Assembly: GCA_030761205.1 (NCBI GenBank)
Contig: JAULJL010000010.1
Span: 935,001-999,000 of the forward strand
Source: Fremontodendron californicum
Lineage: Eukaryota > Streptophyta > Magnoliopsida > Malvales > Malvaceae
Direction of reading: 5' to 3'
Length of the DNA: 64,000 bases
Under the pieces are notes generated by a model. That model searched no databases. It was given only the letters and a program-made list of their open reading frames with translations, and was not told the origin of the DNA. Of this stretch, positions 49,542 to 62,045 are shown in pieces. Made by a program: the position numbers and the translations under genes. The stretch's first letter is position 1, and the number at the start of each line of letters is the position of its first letter.

Positions 49542-50174
49542 ATTATTATATAATGACTATCAGCTGCATAAAAAAAAAAAAATTATCTTCTCACGAGAAG
49601 AACAATCCTAGGTACAGATATGGGAAGTTAATGCTTTTATTCTTTTAGTAAAGAAATATTACGAGTATATATTATTATATTTCTTGAGCCATACTATTCA
49701 CTAAAAGAGGAGGATATGTACATAAATGATTGAATGATCACATGTACATTCACATGTTTGTAACTTTTCTTCTTTACTGAAGGAGGAGGATATGTTTAAA
49801 TAAATAGTAAAATATGATGGCAAAGCATCAAGTCTTTAGCTAACTTTAGTTATATTTTTTGATTTTGAAGATGGGTTTTTTTTATAGTATTTTCTTAACC
49901 TTTGCAAAAAGATTAGGTTTTGGTTGGATGGGATTCGCATTAGTAGCAGGAAGAATTGACTAAATATGATGTGAGAATAGTGGATGGATGTTCTCTTTCT
50001 CTGTTTGGGGTGGAAACTAAGACAGACCGAAACTTGAAGTTGGAGCCTTGTAAGGCATTGAGAATTGTGCCATTAAAAAGTTATAAGAGAAAGGACAATT
50101 TAAGGGGAAGGAGTGGGGGCCTCTCATGGGTCTGGTGTGAAAATGCAGTAGCAGGTGAGAAAAAAAAGAAAAGT

Positions 50175-50385
50175 TCATACCGGATAATATTAGATACGAA
50201 AAAAATACGACATAAGAAAATAATTAAAAATATAATATGAATATGACATAATACGAATATATGAATATTTTAAAATTTATTTAATACGAATTATAAATAT
50301 ATTAAAATTTATATAAATATAAAATATTTTAAACACAATTATAATACGATAAAATAAACAAACACGATACGAATCGAATTCATCT
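50175..50385. repeat. Degenerate relative of the MITE at 56009-56248
   Basis: It shares AATATTTTAAAATTTAT, ATATAAATATAAAATATTTTAAA and ACGATAAAATAAAC with 56009-56248 in the same order. The outer ends are not recognisable and no target-site duplication was found. Confidence 0.5.
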
Positions 50386-51181
50386 CACCCTTTGTCTCTC
50401 TCTCTCTGAAGTGTACAAATTCCCCTCGGCAATCTCTCCCAGATAGTATTACTACTATTACTATTGCTTGCTTAGTTACCTGTTTGAAAGCTAGAAGGTT
50501 CATAAACAGATGGTCCACATAATTAAACACAAATCTAAACTAGAACTAAAGTCTAAAAAGCACAGCTTTTAATGATTCTGGTGCCTTTCACAATCTTTCA
50601 GAGTACACAGGTTTAAGTTAAAACTGATACACTTGGGGAAAATAGTACATAATTTTCCTTGGATATTTCTCGAGTTAATTGGCTTTTGCTAGATTTTGCT
50701 AAGAAAATGAGAATTTATAGTCGTTTCTGCCATCCTTATTCTCTGAACTTTTTCTTTCTTTAATTACTGGGTTATATACTCTGAACTTGTAACCTAGCAA
50801 AGCAGCAGTCTTTTATCTCTTCTTCAAGTTTGGGCAAAATATCCTTGTATTTGGCTGAATTATTTTGATGGTCATTGATTAATTCTCTGTCAAAAAGCAA
50901 ATTGAAAGGACTAGGTAGGACATCACATAAAAGAAGCTTTTACTACACTTCTCTTGGTTCACCTCAATCATTCTCCTCCCTTTATTTCCTAGCCCTAAAT
51001 CTGAAAGCTTAAACTGAGTCTCTGGTTTGTGATTCAAAAAAAGTGGGACTGGATCAAGTGCTGGTCCAATCCTTAAATAATTTGCCAGAAAGGGCAAAAG
51101 GAGGCCGCAGATTGGCAATTTCTCTTGTCCCACTTCAGATTTTGGATTAAGGACCCATCGCTTTTGCTGTGCCTTCCCTTT

Positions 51182-51380
51182 AGATATGCTCACGAGTCGG
51201 GCCGGGCCTAGGTAAGAATATTTGTGATCCAAGTCGGTTCGGATCACTGTTAACGTATTAAAAAATATTATTTTTTTAAATTTAATTAAAAAATAATTTT
51301 AAAAAATTTATTAAAGGATAAACAATAATTCAAACGACCGACCCGAGCCCACCCAAAACCAGATCTGAACAAGAAAAATA
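51182..51380. repeat. Possible degenerate hAT MITE with GC-rich arms
   Basis: The left end TAGATATGCTCACGAGTCGGGCCGGGC resembles the start of the element at 33127 over its first 27 bases, and the right arm contains CCGACCCGAGCCCACCC. The right terminus is too diverged to define and no duplication is visible. Confidence 0.35.
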
Positions 51381-51830
51381 CAAAAGTTTCACCCGGCCAG
51401 GAGCACCTCTTCCCTTCCAATCTCCAAAAATAAATAATTTACTACCTAGAATAGCATTAGCAAGAACCTCCATGGCCCATCAGGGCCCAGAAAATAATCC
51501 AATTCCTTTTAATGTAGAACAGAACCCATGATCCAAACTCTCAATCGGCCCACAATCATTCAATAGTCCTATGGATTTTAAACAGGAAACTAGCCAGCAA
51601 GTCTCCAGCTAACCACCTTAAATTATTGAGATGCTTATTTTTCAATTTTGAGTGGTTAGCCAATTCCAAGGGAAAAGTTGGGTTTGCTTAAATTGTTAAG
51701 AATCTTAATGCTTTTCTCTCATATATACTAGTGGTTTTTTTTTATTTTTTTTATTTTTATGGCTGACATCTGCACAAAAAGCAAAGAACTTTTGTTATGA
51801 ATTTGTTCTATAAATTCAATTTAATTTTGG

Positions 51831-52014
51831 ATTTATATTTGATGTACTGACAGTGTATAAAATTTATACACTGTCAGTGAATCAGATGATGTCATTTCAT
51901 TAAAAATAAAGTTATTTGTATTTATTTTTAAATTTTTTTCAATGAGATGACATCATTTGATTCACTAATAGTGTATAGATATATACTCACTTACAATGTG
52001 CATCAAATATAAAT
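51831..52014. mobile_element. Foldback MITE with nested palindrome
   Basis: A 184-bp element with inverted ends starting ATTTATATTTGATG and extending about 70 bp each side (GAATCAGATGATGTCATTTCATT against GAATCAAATGATGTCATCTCATT). The left arm contains a near-perfect palindrome, TGACAGTGTATAAA then TTTATACACTGTCA. No target-site duplication was settled. It lies about 430 bases before the OSCA ATG. Confidence 0.75.
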
Positions 52015-52443
52015 TTTTTTAATTTTATACTAATGGTTTAGGCATAATTTAAGATATTATTCCCTTATTTAAAGAGCAATCTTTGAACGAAGATTGGAGA
52101 TTCATTTATCCATACCAAAAATAAAATAAAAGAAAATGGACCAAGCTAAAGAAATTGTAGCCAAATTACAATTTTAATGGACCTAAAATACTCCCAATGG
52201 GCCCGTTTTGAAGACGTTTGAATGCCTTATCAATTAAGCCCAAATGATAGCCATACAAATTTAGAAGGGGTATAATTGCAAACAACTGTATTGCTTGTGG
52301 GAAAATCCATAATTGTGTAAATCTTTTTCTTTCTCTCCTTCGATTCTCCATTGCTTTTCCAACAAACAAGACGAAAACGCCAAAATCGAAACCCCAAAAT
52401 CCGATCACTCAAACCCTAATTTCCCCCCTCCGAGGAATTTCTA
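52015..52443 (+). promoter_or_regulatory. Promoter and 5' UTR region of the OSCA/CSC1-like gene
   Basis: The 430 bases between the foldback MITE and the ATG must hold the proximal promoter and leader. A telo-box word AAACCCTA lies at 52411-52418, just before the start, a position common in plant genes. No clear TATA box was fixed. Confidence 0.4.
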
Positions 52444-54852
52444 ATGAGCGAAACGCTTCCTCCTCCACCGTTACCCTCCTCCGGTGGAGACGACGTGATC
52501 GATGGCGCGTGGTATGGCAACATCCAGTACCTCCTCAACATCTCAACCATCGGCCTCCTCTGTTGCGTCCTCATCTTCCTCTTCCTCAAGCTCCGCAGCG
52601 ATCACCGCCGTATCCCCGGACCATCCGCCCTGTTTGCCAAGCTCCTTGCCGTCTGGCACGCCACCGGCCGCGATATTGCCCGCCACTGCGGAGCTGACGC
52701 CGCCCAATTCCTCTTAATCGAAGGCGGAAGCTTCGCTGTCCTCTTATCAGTCGCCATTTTGGCGGTTTTCGTCTTACTCCCTGTAAATCTCTACGGCGGC
52801 ACAGCTTTATTAGGCGATCAGTTCTCGAAAACCACAGTAAGTCATATTAATAAAGGTTCAGGGTTACTTTGGGTACATTTTTTTTTCGTGGTTTTTGTTG
52901 TTATTATTGTCCATTATGGAATGTCTGCTATTGAAGAAAGATTGAAAATTACTAGGTTTAGAGATGGGAATGGGAATTTAAGTGACCCTAACGCGAATTC
53001 GACTGCAATTTTCACGATTATGGTTCAGGGTTTGCCTAAGAGTTTAGGGGTCGGCAAAAGCGTTTTGCTAGAGTATTTTCAGTATAGATATCCAGGGAAA
53101 GTTTATAGGGTTATTCTGCCTATGGATTTATGTGCATTGGATGATTTAGCTACTGAACTAGTTAAGGTTAGGGATGAAATTACCTGGTTGGTAGCAAAAA
53201 TTGATTCTCGTCTTTTACTGGAAGAAAATGAAGTTGATACGAATGGAGCTCAAGGGTTTTTGGGTTGGGTCCGTTTGTTGGGGAGGAAAGTGCAACGTGT
53301 TTTGGATCGGATTATGGATAGATTTAGGTTTACAGATGAAGAGAAATTAAGGAAGTTGCAAGAATTGAGAGCTGAGTTAGAGACTGAATTAGCAGCTTAT
53401 AAAGAAGGACGTGCACAGGGTGCTGGAGTCGCTTTTGTGATGTTTAAGGATGTATATACTGCAAATATGGCAGTTCAAGATTTTCGGAATGAGAAAAAGA
53501 GGCAGTTTGGGAAGTTCTTTTCTGTCATGGAATTACAGTTGCAGAGGAACCAATGGAAAGTTGAACGAGCCCCATTGGCCACTGATATTTACTGGAACCA
53601 TTTGGGATCAACAAAATTATCACTGAAACTGCGAAGAGTGTTTGTAAACACGTGTTTGTTGTTAATGCTTTTGTTCTTCAGTTCTCCACTTGCAGTTATC
53701 ACTGCTATGCAGAGTGCTGCACGGATTATTAATGCTGAAGCAATTGATAGTGCAGAGTCGTGGTTGGCTTGGGTGCAAAGTTCAAGCTGGCTTGCATCCC
53801 TAATCTTTCAATTTTTGCCCAACGTTATTATATTTGTTAGCATGTATATAGTGGTCCCTTCAGCTCTTTCTTATCTTTCCAAGTTTGAACGCCATCTCAC
53901 AGTATCCAGTGAGCAGAGAGCAGCATTGCTAAAGATGGTTTGCTTCTTCCTTGTCAATTTGATCTTACTGAGGGGTCTCGTTGAGTCATCATTAGAGAGT
54001 GCAATCCTTCGGATGGGTCGTTGCTATTTGGATGGAGAAGACTGCAAGAGAATTGAGCAATACATGAGTGCATCATTCTTGTCAAGATCTTGCCTTTCTT
54101 CTCTTGCATTTCTAATCACAAGTACATTCTTGGGAATATCATATGATCTGCTGGCTCCTATTCCTTGGATAAAGAAGAAGCTTCAGAAGTTTCGGAAGAA
54201 TGATATGCTCCAGTTGGTCCCAGAAAAAAGTGAGGAGTACCCATTAGAAAATCAGGACCTGAATAGTCTTCGGAGACCTCTGATTCCTGAAAGTGTGTTT
54301 GACTCTCCTAGGATGGGTGAAATTGACATTCAGGGACAAGATCTTTCTGTATATCCGATCAGCCGAACCTCGCCTATGCCCAAGCAGACATTTGATTTTG
54401 CGCAGTACTATGCATTTAATTTGACAATATTTGCCCTGACCATGATATATTCTTCTTTTGCTCCACTTGTGGTGCCAGTGGGTGCAGTTTATTTTGGATA
54501 TAGGTATGTGGTTGATAAGTACAACTTCCTGTTTGTATATCGACTCCGGGGATTTCCTGCTGGCAATGATGGAAGGCTGATGGATACAGTGTTGTGTATC
54601 ATGCAGTTCTGCGTTGACTTATTCCTCCTCTCAATGCTTTTATTCTTTTCAGTCAAAGGAGACTCCACAAAGCTGCAAGCCATATTTACGCTTGGTTTGC
54701 TAGTAATTTACAAACTATTGCCTTCTGATAGGGATAGTTTTCAACCAGCCCTTTTAGAAGGCATGCAAAATATAGACAGCATTATTGATGGACCCATTGA
54801 TTATGAGGTTTTCTCACAACCCAGATTTGATTGGGATACATATAATTTATGA
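52444..54852 (+). CDS. OSCA/CSC1-like hyperosmolality-gated cation channel, At4g35870 type
   Basis: An 802-residue uninterrupted frame. OSCA/CSC1 proteins (TMEM63 relatives) are mechanically or osmotically gated Ca2+-permeable channels. The single-exon structure and the sequence fit the clade of Arabidopsis At4g35870 (OSCA4.1, also GFS10, linked to vacuolar trafficking). Visible parts: a short Pro-rich N-terminus, transmembrane helix near residues 30-50, a second group near 100-170, the cytosolic domain near 190-390 with a charged EEKLRKLQELRAELETEL helix, then the multi-helix pore region from about 395 to 770 including FLPNVIIFVSMYIVVPSALS and ALTMIYSSFAPLVVPVGAVY. The GC-rich start of the gene (52444-52800) contrasts with the AT-rich remainder. 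The stop is followed by an AT-rich 3' UTR. Confidence 0.93.
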   Translation: MSETLPPPPLPSSGGDDVIDGAWYGNIQYLLNISTIGLLCCVLIFLFLKLRSDHRRIPGPSALFAKLLAVWHATGRDIARHCGADAAQFLLIEGGSFAVLLSVAILAVFVLLPVNLYGGTALLGDQFSKTTVSHINKGSGLLWVHFFFVVFVVIIVHYGMSAIEERLKITRFRDGNGNLSDPNANSTAIFTIMVQGLPKSLGVGKSVLLEYFQYRYPGKVYRVILPMDLCALDDLATELVKVRDEITWLVAKIDSRLLLEENEVDTNGAQGFLGWVRLLGRKVQRVLDRIMDRFRFTDEEKLRKLQELRAELETELAAYKEGRAQGAGVAFVMFKDVYTANMAVQDFRNEKKRQFGKFFSVMELQLQRNQWKVERAPLATDIYWNHLGSTKLSLKLRRVFVNTCLLLMLLFFSSPLAVITAMQSAARIINAEAIDSAESWLAWVQSSSWLASLIFQFLPNVIIFVSMYIVVPSALSYLSKFERHLTVSSEQRAALLKMVCFFLVNLILLRGLVESSLESAILRMGRCYLDGEDCKRIEQYMSASFLSRSCLSSLAFLITSTFLGISYDLLAPIPWIKKKLQKFRKNDMLQLVPEKSEEYPLENQDLNSLRRPLIPESVFDSPRMGEIDIQGQDLSVYPISRTSPMPKQTFDFAQYYAFNLTIFALTMIYSSFAPLVVPVGAVYFGYRYVVDKYNFLFVYRLRGFPAGNDGRLMDTVLCIMQFCVDLFLLSMLLFFSVKGDSTKLQAIFTLGLLVIYKLLPSDRDSFQPALLEGMQNIDSIIDGPIDYEVFSQPRFDWDTYNL

Positions 54853-56000
54853 TTAAGGCACTGACACTTCCACCAATTAATTAATTCACGATTTGTGCAG
54901 CAGATCTCTATGGATTTCTAATGGTTTTTTTTTTTTATAAAAAAAAGAAGATGTAAGTGTGCATGTTTGTATTATATTTCCTTTCTATTTTTTTTTTCTG
55001 TTCTTTTTACTATCTGTTTTTAGTTTACAGTAAAAGAATACAGCTAACTAGGTTATGGTTGACATTTTGGTATTCTAACAATTGTGTGTGTTAAACGTCC
55101 TACAATTCTGAACTCCAACATAACTGTATGCTGTCTTGCTTGTACACTTCCATCTTAGTTTTTTGCTTTTCAGCATATTTTATCTGAATGAATACCTAAA
55201 TAGCTGTCTGGAGTTGCATGAAGACTATTTAATAGGATGATGTAGGCAATTCAATCTGCATACCATGTAATTACTTTAGTTTGAACCTGGAAATTAGTTA
55301 CAATAGCGAAGGATGCATATGTAAGTGTGGTTGTCCAAGCATGGAGTTGCAAGTTAAAGCTTCTGATATATGGGATGGTTGGCAGGTTTTTGGGTCCTTG
55401 ATCAAATGAACCTTGTTTCAGACACATGCAGCAAGTTATATTTAGTAGCAACATGTTGATTAATTTTTGTATTATTTTAGGTCATCCATTATTGTTGATT
55501 ATAATGAATTGAAAACTTAAAATAATGTTATGCATTTGTTATTCAGTTCCCTGGTATATTTGGATTAACAACCATTAGGTTTAGGCAAAAAGCTGAAGCT
55601 GTGGAACCAAATCTGGATTCTTCGGAAAGTCTTTAAATTTCAATCTGTAGAGAGTGGAAACAGATTCATGTTAGGTACATGCACCCTACAACAGGTCAAA
55701 TAAAGGATTGAAGTTCCGACCAATTGTGTAAATGACCTGCTTTATATGCATACCTGGCTCTTGTGTGTTTGATTTGAAACATGTAAGTTCATAGTGTCGT
55801 GCGCATTAACATGTAACTCATGACTGACAGCCCAATTGGAACAAGGAAATGGACACAGGACATTATAATCTTGTGTGATCTCTCGTTAAATTTACTGCAC
55901 CTTTGAAAGCGCATGGCTTATAATTCTCTCTCATTTTGTACAAGTACAAATCGCTTCACGGAGTACTAACCCATCAGCTTGAGAGAAGGATCAAAAGAAT
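54853..56000. other. Intergenic, 3' flank of OSCA gene
   Basis: Presumed 3' UTR then non-coding sequence. No gene, transposon ends or RNA recognised. Confidence 0.4.
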
Positions 56001-56008
56001 GTCGATTA

Positions 56009-56248
56009 TAGATTTAGCAATATTGGACACGATTAAACGATATGGAAAAAATAATTAAAACACGCAAAAGAACATGAAACGACACAAAAAATTAATAAAA
56101 ACATGGCATGAATAAACGAATGTTTTAAAATTTATATAATGCGAATTATTAATTAATCAAAATTTATATAAATATAAAATATTTTAAATACGATTATGAC
56201 ACGATAAAATAAACGAACATGACATGAATACACGAATTGACAGGTCTA
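56009..56248. mobile_element. hAT-type MITE
   Basis: A 240-bp element whose right end complements to TAGACCTGTCAATTCG, a common plant hAT terminus; the left end TAGATTTAGCAATATTGG is a diverged match. Flanks GTCGATTA (56001-56008) and GTTGATTA (56249-56256) agree at seven of eight positions. Confidence 0.7.
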
Positions 56249-56256
56249 GTTGATTA

Positions 56257-57235
56257 AGCGATTTTATGAAAGTTGGATGGAAAGGATTGGCAAATCAAGA
56301 AGCAACCACGTTTACAGAGCTTCACTTCATGTTTGCATATGCGGCCGCGGGGCTTAATCTCAGCTATATACTGACCCTCCAAGGGCTAGAGCTTGCTCAA
56401 ACTTCCAGCCGAAGGTTGATAGAAAATCTAAATATTTGGGAGGGATTTTGCTCAATTGTATTCCAGATATGTCTGTAAACACAGATGGCTTCATTCTTGT
56501 TGAACATTTTATTTTCCAGTCAGAAATACTTTATCCATTTCAAGTATTCAGTTTATTCTAGTTTTGTTATTAAAATTGCAAGATCAGAAGCAAGGTGGTA
56601 TCCCTAAGGCCTAACTCTCGTCATGTCACACCATATATAAGTTTGGGAGATCCATAGCATTTACGTGTCCATGGTGGCCACGAATTGGAGTTCCCGATGG
56701 TATCCGGTGGAGCTTCTCGAACCAAGCTTTCAGATAAATTCGCGGCATTACCTCTGCCTCTCCTTTTTGAGCATTAATGGTGAAATTGTCCACAGCAGCA
56801 TACTAAATAAGCATTTTTAGTAAAAGCTGAAAGTTTCAATTCAATAATTAAAATTCTAGTAGTTGAAGATTGAACATTGAAAAGAATGTGCCATTAATGA
56901 ATGTAGAATGAGGATTACAAAAGAAGTACTGCAAGTAGTAGGGACTAGGGACTAAAAAACACCGTCCAACTTCCTTAACTGTCATACAATAAAAGAAAAA
57001 GGTAGGCCCCAGTCCACATGCACGCTACAGTTTCACTTCCACTGTAAGAACAACAAGCACACTTCTTCAGATCCTCTGAACAGAAACCAAAGACTTACTA
57101 AAATAATATTTCTCTCTTTCAAAACTAATGCAACCCAAGATCCAAACCCAATCTTTTTTTTCCAATTTACTTTTTTCAAATGCAAATCTTTGTAGAATCT
57201 TCACTTGATTTCTCCTATAATAACCATTAAAGAAA
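56257..57235. other. Intergenic / promoter of first aspartic protease
   Basis: No gene recognised. The last 200 bases before the ATG at 57236 are the likely promoter and 5' UTR. Confidence 0.4.
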
Positions 57236-60200
57236 ATGTTGTCTCTGTTAAATACTATCTTTTTCTTATTGATGCCAATCTGGGTCTTAAGCTTTAAACT
57301 CAGCTATGGACGCATCTTCACTTTCGAGATGCACCACCGTTTCTCTGAACCCGTCAAGAACTGGTCCAACTCCACTGGAAAACTCTCTCATTGGCCTGTA
57401 AAAGGCTCTTTCGAATACTACGCCGTTCTAGCTCACCGAGACCGTCTACTCCGCGGCCGCAAACTCTCTGGTGTCAATACAACCCGTTCTTTCTCTGATG
57501 GCAACTCCACTTTTCAAATCAGCTCTTTAGGATTGTAAGGATCTTTTTGCCCTTTTTTTTTGGTATTTTCTGGGAAGTTTTAGATTTAGGGTTTTGTTGG
57601 TAAAGTTGATATTTTTACAAATCTTGTTTGGGACTTTTTCTTTGGGTGCAGTTTACATTATACAACAGTTCAATTGGGGACTCCAGGAGTGAAGTTCATG
57701 GTGGCACTTGATACAGGGAGTGATCTTTTCTGGGTGCCCTGTGATTGTACCAAATGTGCTCCAACTGAAGGAACTACTTATGCTTCTGTATGTTTTTTTT
57801 CTTCTTTTTCTTTCATTTATATTCTGAAATTTTTATGTTTCTTGTCCTTTTCTTCATGTCCCTAATGCATTTGTAACTCTATGAATGTACTTCAACTTGT
57901 CCCCATAAATGCAGCTCTATTTCGAATTTGTCTGTTTGTAGCAAAGTTTTGCACTCAGACCCTTCTTCTTTGTTCATTCTAGAAGTCAAATATGTAGTCC
58001 AAAGAAGCATAGTAGTACATTTAAGAGTAGAAACTGTATCTCATTTTGTTTAAATTGTCCCACAGGATGCTCTAACATTCCAACTTTTTCACTACATTGG
58101 GTCCGTGGGAAAAGTATGAGTGGGGCTTCTAGTTAACCAACTAGGTTTGCCGATCACTTCTTTCACTAGTTGTCCTTGTATTGATATTAAACTATGCACT
58201 CTTTTTGGTGGCAGGATTTTGAGCTTAGTATATACGACCCTAAAGGATCATCGACTAGCAAAAAGGTCACCTGCAACAGCAGCTTGTGTGCGCACCGTAA
58301 CCAATGTCTCGGAACATTCAGTAATTGTCCGTACATGATCTCTTACATGTCGGCTCAAACTTCTACTTCTGGGGTTCTAGTGGAGGATGTTCTTCACCTA
58401 ACAACTGAAGATGGTCATCCAGAATTGGTTGAGGCATATGTCACATTTGGGTAAGCTCTCATAATATTCAGCTTAACCAGTTTGAATGCCTATTCTGGCA
58501 TTCTTCCTTTTTTCTGAAAGGCTCTGCATGGGCCATCATTTGTTTCCCAACCTTTGTCTAGGTTCAGATGAAAATGCAATATGAATTGTGCAGCTGTGGG
58601 CAGGTACAAAGCGGTTCGTTCCTCGATGTTGCAGCTCCCAATGGTTTATTTGGGCTTGGCATGGAGAAAATAGCAGTTCCTAGCATTTTATCGCAAGAAG
58701 GTTTAACCGCTGATTCTTTCTCCATGTGTTTTGGACATGATGGAATTGGAAGGATCAGTTTTGGAGACAAAGGTAGTCCTGACCAGGAAGAGACCCCATT
58801 TAATCTTAACCCATCACAGTAAGTGGTAATTTTCTCATTTACTTGATGCTGATCATCTGTGAATTTAGATTGATGTATTTGCTGCTGGAACGTTTTATGT
58901 TATTCTCTAACATCTAGTCATGATTTATCTTGCAGTCCGACCTATAACATTACCGTAACTCAAATCCGGGTGGGGATAACTTTAATTGGTGGTGATTTTA
59001 CAGCTCTTTTTGATTCTGGGACCTCATTTACATACTTGGTTGACCCAACATATTCAAATCTTGCAGAGAATGTAAGTACTTCACTTGTTAAAAACCGATG
59101 AAACTTGAGCCTACATTTACTTGATGTTGCCACTTAGTAATTTATGCTCTTTTACAGTTCCATTCTCAGGCACAAGATAGGCGGCGTCCACCTGATTCAA
59201 GGATCCCTTTTGAGTACTGTTATGATATGAGGTCCATTATTTAGTCTTGTTCGTATCTTCTTTTTCTCCACTTAGGTTGATTTCTGTACATCTTATCATT
59301 TTTCTTTGTGGCATGCAGCCCTGATGCAAATGCTAGTTTAATACCTAGTATGAGTTTAACCATGAAAGGTGGAAGTCACTTTCCTGTGTATGACCCAATA
59401 ATTGTCATTTCCACTCAGGTAGTGTCCTGCTCCTGGACTTTTTTCTTTCTTTCTTTCTTTCTTTCTTCTTGTTATTATTGCATTAAACAATTTTGTTCTC
59501 TAATGATTTGCAGAGTAAACTTGTATATTGCTTGGCTGTCGTCAAGAGTACGGAACTGAATATTATTGGACGTAAGTCTTGCATATTGAATGCGATTAAT
59601 TGAGTGCTTCCGCTATGTTATTAAGTTGGAAGTGATTAAAAGACAAACCTCGGGTTGCTTGATTTCTTGAAGTTTCTTATACTTGTAATCTCACCCAAAA
59701 AAAATTACCACAAATGAATCTAGTTCCTTTATTGCCTGACTGTCTACATTGCATTAATGAATATAGGTTAATTAGGCAATGTAATTTCACATTGCTTGAT
59801 TTAATAAAGCTCATTAATGCAGTTCTCTGTGGTCTGTAGATGATGAATCAAAATCATCTTTGTAATGACTTATATTTCTCTATGATTTATGTGTTTGCTT
59901 ATTTGGCTGTTCTTTCCTCTAAACAGAAAACTTTATGACTGGCTACCGTGTGGTGTTTGACCGAGAAAGATTTGTCTTGGGCTGGAAGAAGTTTGATTGT
60001 AAGTGATGCTTTTTTATTCATAAACATACTTTTCCTTTATGCTTTAATATGTACTTATGTAGAGCTTGGTTAATTACAGAATTCATTGGCTTTCATGCAG
60101 GTTACGACGTTGAGGAAACTAACACGGCTGAAGTAGAATCACGTCCTGCCTTTGCGCCTCCTGCCTTTGCTGCCGGAATCCATAATTATTCTACCCCGGA

Positions 60201-60321
60201 ATCAACAAAAGATATCAGGAATAACAATTCTCACACTTCAATTTCCTTGCGATCTTGCCATCTCCATGTTTCTCTTCTGTCTTTCTTCGGAGTTGTCTTC
60301 ATATTGCCTCTATTGTTGTAG
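57236..60321 (+). CDS. Pepsin-like aspartic protease (A1 family), probably GPI-anchored
   Basis: A secreted plant aspartyl protease of the At4g35880 type. Exons 57236-57534, 57652-57787, 58215-58450, 58594-58818, 58936-59071, 59158-59231, 59319-59418, 59514-59571, 59927-59998 and 60101-60321 join in phase to 1557 nt, 518 residues. An N-terminal signal peptide (LLNTIFFLLMPIWVLSF) is followed by a prosegment with HHRFSEPVKNW. Catalytic aspartates are D120 in DTGSDLFWVPCDC and D325 in DSGTSFTYL. Cys-rich segments CDCTKC and CNSSLC fit the nepenthesin-type insert. The C-terminus has a Ser/Thr/Asn-rich stretch then a hydrophobic tail (VSLLSFFGVVFILPLLL), which suggests a GPI anchor (inference). 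It may be retained at the cell surface. A paralogous gene begins at 63767. Confidence 0.93.
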
Positions 60322-61884
60322 GGCATTCTTGGGCTACTTTCTCAATATGTAACGTCTGTGACATTATTAATTTTTTTGAAATATTATCAAATTCATGTCC
60401 GCAATAACTCATCCGTTTTGATACGTCAAAAAAAATGCGATTGCGATTTAAAACTATGGCTGACCTTCTAGTAAAGATATCATGAAGACTTGAAAAAATC
60501 AGCAAATTGATGGAGCCAATTGAGGGGATGAATGAGGGAATCAACAAAATTTCCATCTCACAGGGCAATGCAACGACTAAATTTAAAACTACTCATCACT
60601 CAACTTTGGTCAACAAGTCGTCCATTGTCTACTCTTTCTGCTTTACAGAAACCGTGTGAAAGTATTATTATTATAGTATAGTATAAAAAGAAATTTGCTG
60701 TTTGTGAAAATATAAGCAGAAATTCTGTTTCCAGGATTGCGTGTGACTTAAAATTTATGTAATTTGACTACTGTGTCTTTGTTTTGAGACTTCTTACCAA
60801 CCCAACGTATTCAAAACTCAAAAGTCTTTTTCTTTCATTAACTCAGCATTTGGTTAAGCAATTACCATGCGACACCGTTCTTTTCCTGTCTTTTTTTTTT
60901 TTCTTGTTGAGGAATGAAATAATGAACTTTGCCTTGCGTCAAAGTTTTTTTGACAAAGCCATATTATATTTTTCGTGGATGTTGCAGTTGCCTCTCACTT
61001 TCCCTTTTGTGTCCAATTTGTTGATATTCTTGAATTGAAAGTTTGAAACCTACAAACAAACCTTGGAAAAAAAATAAGGATTAATAATTACATTACAGAC
61101 TATTAAATTTAAAACTATAACCTAATACTTTACAATTTTGTGATGTATTTTTATTTAAAATTCAGTTAACCATTATTTTTTTAAAAATGTTAAAATTATT
61201 TTTAATATAATAATTATTAACTTTTTCATTATTTTTAAAATATTATTATATAATAATCTTTTAAAAAAAAAAAGGATTTTGCTAACAAGTGACTAACGGC
61301 ACTCTTTAAGGTTACTAAATATAGTAATATTTTCAATCAATGCATTGAAAATGACGAATAAAGTTATCAATTTTTACATTTAATATAATTTATTATTATA
61401 AATAGCATATTAACCAAACCCTAAACCCTAAAAAAAATCTTTCCTTTAATAGAATGTCTTAATTAGTTTACTTAATTTACGGGTGATTATGGGTCCCACC
61501 AGACCGTACTCTGCTAGCGACAAACGCTGACCGCGTCCATGTGAAATGTGGATACGGTTGCGGCCAGACGATTGAAACTATTCCACGTGTTTAAAGATGG
61601 TAAAGGTTGAAAGAGAAGAAGAAAATCTCCTTTGATTTTTACTACCTTTCACACCAAAATGAAAATCTCCTTTGATCGACCATCACTAATCCATGATAGT
61701 AATAATCAAATCAAATCAAATCAAATATCAATTATTATATTTAATATCGTATTATTAGTATAAATATAAAAAGTATTAATTAATATCATTAAATATTGAT
61801 TAAAATGATATTTAAAAATTTATTTTTAAATTCAATACAAATAATATAATAAATAATTTTAAAAAAAATAATAATAACATGATT

Positions 61885-62045
61885 TTACTAATGAGTACAC
61901 TTAAAATATTTGTTAAAGTTAATTAATATATTAATTATAATAATAATATTATATTAAATGAATAATTGATAATTTTTAATATATTAAATAAAAATATTTT
62001 TAATATTTTTAAAGCATTCATCAATAACATTTAATTAAATAATTT
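61885..62045. repeat. AT-rich dispersed repeat, copy 2
   Basis: Contains TTAATTAATATATTAATTATAAT and TTTTTAATATATTAAATAAAAATATT, as at 6355-6545 and 62385-62545. Borders are approximate and no duplication was fixed. Confidence 0.4.

Larger units (their letters stand above)
49551..51830. other. Intergenic between the MULE and the OSCA promoter
   Basis: No gene recognised. It includes two degenerate repeats listed separately (50175-50385, 51182-51380) and a CT-rich short tract near 50397-50407. Confidence 0.4.

Noticed and set aside
50879..51247. 122-codon minus-strand frame
   Set aside because: It runs into the degenerate GC-rich repeat, has no recognisable motif, splice context or relatives.
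61416..61430. AAACCCTAAACCCTA as an interstitial telomere or telo-box
   Set aside because: Only two units in AT-rich intergenic DNA, 2.3 kb from the next start; too short to mean a telomeric relic and too far for a promoter box.
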